Below, in pieces: positions 4,864-8,263 of a stretch of DNA of 8,263 nucleotides. This stretch comes from Candidatus Nanohaloarchaea archaeon (GTDB taxonomy: Archaea > Nanohalarchaeota > Nanosalinia > Nanosalinales > JAHENU01). Numbering within the stretch: the first letter of the stretch is position 1; the number at the start of each line of letters is the position of its first letter. Under the pieces are notes generated by a model. It was not told where the DNA came from. It searched no databases and was given only the letters and a program-made list of their open reading frames with translations. A program made the position numbers and the translations under genes. The stretch is taken from the NCBI GenBank assembly GCA_018609855.1, contig JAHENU010000106.1:1-8263 (forward strand). The letters run 5' to 3'.

Positions 4864-5309
4864 AGGCGAGCGATATCGCCTATCGTTAACGAAGCTTCTT
4901 CTTTCAGTTTCCGTTTTTGTTGCTCAGGTACTTCCACATAGAAATGAAAAGAACAATACGAATGCAATTTCCGTACTAAAGCATCGTCTGGTATGAGTGA
5001 CTGTGCCTCAATTCGCCGAATCACTGAAGCTTTCTCACCGAGACGGTTAGCTACCTGTTTAATAGAGTGGCCTTTCTGTCGTCGCTCTTGTTGCAGTTGT
5101 TCACCGAAATCTTCACGTAATTCATAGCTAGGTTGTGAGTATTGGTAGGAATCGTGTGTTCGCTTTGATTTTTGAGGGGGCGTATGTGAGGATTGGCTCT
5201 GCACTACTGTCCCTAAAGCGGCACAGGAGTCACATACTGTAATGACTGCCCCTTCTATTCGGGCTCGAACACAAGCCGCCTCAGTTCCACATACATCGCA
5301 AAACGGCAT
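4851..5309 (-). CDS. Archaeal multiprotein bridging factor 1 (zinc-ribbon/HTH transcription factor)
   Basis: The protein is 152 residues. The N-terminal zinc ribbon has two Cys pairs, CDVC (4-7) and CDSC (26-29). A polar linker (about 33-62, Ser/Gln/Tyr-rich) leads to a Cro/C1-type HTH (about 66-118) with GEQLQQERRQKGHSIKQVA and ASVIRRIEAQSLIPDDALV. The latter matches the MBF1 ESVIRRIERGxLxPD signature. A short basic/acidic tail follows. In eukaryotes MBF1 bridges TBP and activators. Archaeal forms are thought to act in transcription or on the ribosome under stress, and the exact role is uncertain. The frame opens at 5333, but the ATG at 5309 starts directly at the zinc ribbon (MPFCDVC) and lies 26 nt from a TATA box. 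The gene's end abuts the converging gene with no gap. Confidence 0.9.
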   Translation of the reverse strand: MPFCDVCGTEAACVRARIEGAVITVCDSCAALGTVVQSQSSHTPPQKSKRTHDSYQYSQPSYELREDFGEQLQQERRQKGHSIKQVANRLGEKASVIRRIEAQSLIPDDALVRKLHSYCSFHFYVEVPEQQKRKLKEEASLTIGDIARLKEK

Positions 5310-5330
5310 ATTTATAGAGAGAAGCTGAAA

Positions 5331-5339
5331 CATTTAAAG
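5331..5339 (-). promoter_or_regulatory. TATA box of the MBF1 gene
   Basis: CTTTAAATG on the minus strand is centred 26 nt before the ATG at 5309. It overlaps the in-frame ATG at 5333, which is thereby excluded as the start on this transcript. A second A/T-rich patch, CTATAAAT, is too close to the ATG. Confidence 0.6.
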
Positions 5340-5347
5340 CTAACAGG

Positions 5348-5734
5348 TTACGTCAGGTAATGCCAGCCGGCTTTTAAATATGCTGCTGAAGCTTCAATAC
5401 GACAGCCATGGAAAGCATCCATCGTCCATATATTCTTGAGGCCGGTGAACAAATCACCAATATTTGGTTTTAGTGAAATACCAGGTATTTGTTTTTCCAA
5501 CTCCTTTCCCGTTTTCGCCACTTCTGGTAATTTCTCTATAACCGTGCAAACAGCACCCTTATCTTGCCCTGCCAAATCCTTTACAGTCTCTTCAACACCA
5601 GAAGGAAAAGGACTATTGTCTGTATTTTGTGCAACCACCATTGAGCTAAATAAGAGCATACTGCATATAAATGCAGTTAAAAACAGTGTGTAAGGTGGCA
5701 TATGCATAATCATCATTCTGTGTTCAAATATCAT
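5348..5734 (-). CDS. Small secreted protein with signal peptide, function unknown
   Basis: From ATG 5734 the product has 128 residues. A hydrophobic stretch (TLFLTAFICSMLLFSSMVV, 16-34) followed by A-Q reads as a Sec signal peptide with likely cleavage after VVA (35). The mature ~93 residues are mixed helical and charged (GKELEKQIPGISLKPNI). They contain two Cys (63 and 111) that could form a disulfide outside the cell, and end GWHYLT. I do not recognise the family. The start is uncertain. ATG 5734 is about 26 nt from CTTTATGA on the minus strand. ATG 5701 (MPPYTLFL) is about 26 nt from ATATTTGAA. ATG 5749 has only a close GGAG. The gene diverges from the large glycosylated surface protein, so a shared cell-envelope role is possible. 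Confidence 0.65.
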   Translation of the reverse strand: MIFEHRMMIMHMPPYTLFLTAFICSMLLFSSMVVAQNTDNSPFPSGVEETVKDLAGQDKGAVCTVIEKLPEVAKTGKELEKQIPGISLKPNIGDLFTGLKNIWTMDAFHGCRIEASAAYLKAGWHYLT

Positions 5735-5792
5735 TGCCCGGGTGGACATCTCTCCTCATAAAGATCAGAGAGACTACGCGACCGGGCATTGA
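5731..5792. repeat. Imperfect concentric palindrome over the promoter of the small secreted gene
   Basis: The outer arms TCATTGCCCGGG (5731-5742) and ACCGGGCATTGA (5781-5792) pair at 10 of 12 positions. The inner arms TCTCTC (5749-5754) and GAGAGA (5768-5773) pair perfectly. Both pairs centre on 5761-5762, where the TATA-like element lies. This could be an operator for a multimeric regulator or a transcript hairpin. Confidence 0.45.
5756..5763 (-). promoter_or_regulatory. Candidate TATA box of the small secreted gene
   Basis: CTTTATGA on the minus strand is centred about 26 nt before ATG 5734. It is a weak match. The alternative element ATATTTGAA (5723-5731) would instead serve ATG 5701. Confidence 0.35.
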
Positions 5793-5860
5793 ATTGAATC
5801 ATTTGAATAATAAATGGATATTGGTCTCATTTAACCGACAATATTTCCAAACAGATAACA

Positions 5861-5868
5861 TTTAAAAA
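5861..5868 (+). promoter_or_regulatory. TATA box of the large surface protein gene
   Basis: TTTAAAAA is centred 26-27 nt before the ATG at 5891, again implying a leaderless mRNA. No Shine-Dalgarno motif is present. Confidence 0.6.
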
Positions 5869-5890
5869 CCTGTGACGAGCCTATAGTGCT

Positions 5891-8263
5891 ATGCTGCATA
5901 TAATACAGCGTCTCTGTGCAATTACCTGTGTATTGGTTATGCTCGTAATTGGTTTCAGCGCGACAGTGAGCGCAGCGCCACACATTGACTACGGTCAGGG
6001 AACTGCCACAAATGCCAGCAATGCGTCCCAGAGCTGGATATTCATAAACGTGACATTTACGGAACCAGTTAATAACGCAACCTATTTTGTGTACAATGCC
6101 ACACCAGTCTCAATAGAAAAAGTAACGCTCACAGGACCAGCCAGTCCAAATAACACAAATGTGACGCAACTATCAGACGGCACTTATCATTACAACGTTA
6201 CAGTACGTAATGCAACTGGTGCTGGCACCGAAGTAAACAGTACTGACACACGCACTATCACGTTAGATACAACGGCACCGACAACAGTCAGTAATTTTTC
6301 AATACAACCCTCCACAACGTCTGTAGATGGGCAGATTGTATCCAAGATCATTGATCAGGATAATGTGACGTTGAACTGGTCAGCTGCAACAGATGCAGAG
6401 ACAGCAGTAGACCATTATGAATTGTGGATACGTCACCGGAATTATACAGATGTCTCCAAAAATTTCACACAATGGAGTAATTGGACTGTAGAAAATAGCT
6501 CAATTGCAGCGGATGCCCTTAATACGACAGTGACTAGCCTATCCTCAGACACACAATATGAATTCAACCTCACTGTAGAAGATTCAGTCAACAACACGAA
6601 TGCTTCGACCATCACTGGAACGGTTGATACACGGGGGCCACGCTTAACCCATTATACCAATGGCACACCAGTGCGCGACCCCGTCAGGTGGACAAACAAG
6701 ACAGAGCCAAGGATAGAGACGAATATTTCTGATCTGAGCGGCATAAACAGCAACTCAATTAGCATGCAATTTAATGGATCAGATGTAGCAGGAGCAGCTC
6801 TAGGGGTGGTCCCAAGTACTAATGACGAACCCACTTATACCACCATAATTGAATCATCACATTTTAGTTCTATTAATCTCTCCCATCTGCACAATTACAC
6901 CGTAACTGTCAACGCCACTGACACTGCCGGCCATATAAATGCGAGCATGCAGTATAATATTACCACGGATTTTAAAGAGCCGTATTCCATGAATGTAAGC
7001 AATAACTCCCTATATTTTGGTAATACCAGCTGGCACAAAAACTCCGTCAATTACACTGTATCATGTGCGGATGCCAACAATGAATCCGGTATCGCTGCAT
7101 ACACGGTGAATGATAGTCAGATTAACAATAGCTGGCAGAACAGCACTGCAAATAGCTATACAGTGAATCTAACAGATAATGGCAATGTCTCCTATGTTTT
7201 CAAATGTAAAGATCAAGCTGGCAACCGCAATACAAGTCAGCTCTCTGTGCCAATAGATGCACAGGGGCCGCAATTCAATGAGTCTACGACGAAACCAGAA
7301 GATGAATCAGGCGGCATTACCACAGACGATCTCACCATCTCTGTTAATGTCACCGATACTGAATCTGGTATCAACACAACGACAAATGGACCACAGGCCG
7401 CCAATCTCACGTTAGATCCATTCGATGACGCAACCATAGACAGTGGGCCAACCTGGGATAATAGCACAGTATCATGGGATGTCGACAATCTGCAAAATGG
7501 ACAGGACTATGACGTCACAGTGACCGTAACAGACAAAGTCAATCACAGTACTACAACCAATTGGGATTTTGAAACGGATACAGATAGTGATTCGAATAGT
7601 GGCTCCAACTCCGGCGGTTCTTCAAATGGTAACTCAGGTACAGGTAATACAAATGATTCATCATCATCTGATACAAATGATTCATTGGCACCAGCTACAT
7701 TGAACTGGGAATCAGTGCCACAGGCTTTAGACATCATTTCTGGTATGGCCACTAAAGAAACACTCTCCCTTGCTAATACAGGAGAAAAAGCAGCACAGAA
7801 CGTGAATGTAGACATGAGCGGAAACATCAGTGCATCTGTGTCCCCACAATCAATAGCAAATGTAACAAATACGACAGCAGTTAATGTGGAGATAAGTTTT
7901 GAGCCAGGCTATAATGATATTGGAACGTACAGCGTATTAGTTACCGCGGCAGGGGACAATAGTAGTGCTCAAACCCAATTCACGGCAAAGGTACAGCCCA
8001 ACACAACTCAGGAGAAGGAGATCAGGACTACTGTGCAAAATTTCAGTACACGACTAGTTACGGTGAAGCAATCGTTACAAAAAGCGCAGCAGACCATGAA
8101 TGCATCACGAATTGCACCAGTACAGGAAAAGGTACAACAAGCAGCCTCATTACACAACAAATCGCAGGATGCTTTGGCACAAAGTGATTATGCAACAGCG
8201 TATGAGTTACAGCAACAAGCACAGAATACCCTTCAGGCAGCCAAAACAGAATTAGAATCATTA
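5891..8263 (+). CDS. Large secreted, sequon-rich surface protein with Ig/FN3-like and CARDB-like domains (3' end outside window)
   Basis: The frame is open for 791 codons to the right edge without a stop. Residues 1-28 are a signal peptide, likely cut after TVSA. The mature chain looks like a string of β-sandwich domains. The first (about 30-130) is Ig-like. The second is FN3-like (about 155-240; VTLNWSAATD and LSSDTQYEFNLTV). Three more Ig-like repeats (about 240-350, 350-455 and 455-560) each end in a TVxVxDxxxN-like strand. Cys392 and Cys439 lie in one repeat and may form its disulfide. A Ser/Asn/Gly/Asp linker (561-598) precedes a CARDB/NEW3-like domain (about 599-707), then a Gln/Ala-rich helical region (about 708 onward). 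By my count there are about 57 N-x-S/T sequons, so dense N-glycosylation by an archaeal AglB-type system is expected. It could be an S-layer component, adhesin or cell-contact protein. The missing C-terminus would tell how it is anchored. Confidence 0.85.
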   Translation, partial: MLHIIQRLCAITCVLVMLVIGFSATVSAAPHIDYGQGTATNASNASQSWIFINVTFTEPVNNATYFVYNATPVSIEKVTLTGPASPNNTNVTQLSDGTYHYNVTVRNATGAGTEVNSTDTRTITLDTTAPTTVSNFSIQPSTTSVDGQIVSKIIDQDNVTLNWSAATDAETAVDHYELWIRHRNYTDVSKNFTQWSNWTVENSSIAADALNTTVTSLSSDTQYEFNLTVEDSVNNTNASTITGTVDTRGPRLTHYTNGTPVRDPVRWTNKTEPRIETNISDLSGINSNSISMQFNGSDVAGAALGVVPSTNDEPTYTTIIESSHFSSINLSHLHNYTVTVNATDTAGHINASMQYNITTDFKEPYSMNVSNNSLYFGNTSWHKNSVNYTVSCADANNESGIAAYTVNDSQINNSWQNSTANSYTVNLTDNGNVSYVFKCKDQAGNRNTSQLSVPIDAQGPQFNESTTKPEDESGGITTDDLTISVNVTDTESGINTTTNGPQAANLTLDPFDDATIDSGPTWDNSTVSWDVDNLQNGQDYDVTVTVTDKVNHSTTTNWDFETDTDSDSNSGSNSGGSSNGNSGTGNTNDSSSSDTNDSLAPATLNWESVPQALDIISGMATKETLSLANTGEKAAQNVNVDMSGNISASVSPQSIANVTNTTAVNVEISFEPGYNDIGTYSVLVTAAGDNSSAQTQFTAKVQPNTTQEKEIRTTVQNFSTRLVTVKQSLQKAQQTMNASRIAPVQEKVQQAASLHNKSQDALAQSDYATAYELQQQAQNTLQAAKTELESL

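Noticed and set aside
5436..5693. An 85-codon plus-strand frame opposite the small secreted protein gene.
   Set aside because: The minus-strand frame has a signal peptide and a plausible promoter. The plus-strand frame has neither and is a shadow.
6652..8261. Four minus-strand open frames (6652-6834, 7237-7488, 7543-7827, 8058-8261) opposite the large surface protein.
   Set aside because: The plus-strand frame is continuous over 791 codons with a signal peptide and repeated domains. The minus-strand frames are short and lack promoters.
1..8263. CRISPR array, insertion sequence, integrase or attachment site.
   Set aside because: No regularly spaced direct repeats, transposase or recombinase motifs, or terminal inverted repeats with target duplications were seen.

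Overview
The window reads as archaeal chromosome. Four products belong to families that are archaeal or mostly archaeal: an MBF1-type zinc-ribbon/HTH transcription factor, a DUF211 protein, a small TOPRIM protein of the UPF0292 type, and a medium-size AlaX tRNA editor. Almost every gene that begins a transcription unit has a TATA-like element centred 25-27 nt before its start codon. This is the archaeal leaderless-mRNA arrangement. The two genes internal to an operon instead have Shine-Dalgarno motifs 8 nt before their ATGs. All three stop codons are used in the ordinary way. Packing is tight: convergent genes are separated by 0-1 nt or overlap by 30 nt. A compact archaeon, possibly a DPANN-type or uncultivated euryarchaeal lineage, is plausible, but the lineage cannot be fixed from this sequence.

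Left part (1-2332). A partial minus-strand gene of unknown function with a coiled-coil-like C-terminal portion runs off the left edge. It diverges from a three-gene plus-strand operon (641-1192, 1221-1559, 1559-2332). The operon encodes low-complexity, Gln/Asn-rich, probably disordered proteins. All three carry the same short helical motif, hxxQNxxIhxxL (h = hydrophobic), and two start with a similar amphipathic helix. I recognise no known family for them. A perfect 9-bp inverted repeat brackets the operon's TATA box. This operon is the best candidate for an undescribed system here.

Middle (2334-5309). This is a set of single-gene units: an 83-residue orphan (minus), AlaX (plus), a 251-nt gap, DUF211 (plus), the TOPRIM protein (minus), a DJ-1/PfpI-like protein whose nucleophile Cys is missing (plus), and MBF1 (minus). 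The TOPRIM and DJ-1-like genes diverge from one shared TATATATA element, and their ATGs lie exactly 25 nt either side of its centre.

Right part (5348-8263). A small secreted protein (minus) diverges from a very long secreted surface protein (plus) that runs off the right edge. The surface protein shows 791 codons: signal peptide, Ig/FN3-like domains, a Ser/Asn/Gly linker, a CARDB-like domain and a helical C-terminal region. It has about 57 N-glycosylation sequons. The promoter of the small secreted gene lies at the centre of a roughly 62-nt imperfect palindrome.

I see no rRNA, tRNA, CRISPR array, insertion sequence or integrase gene.
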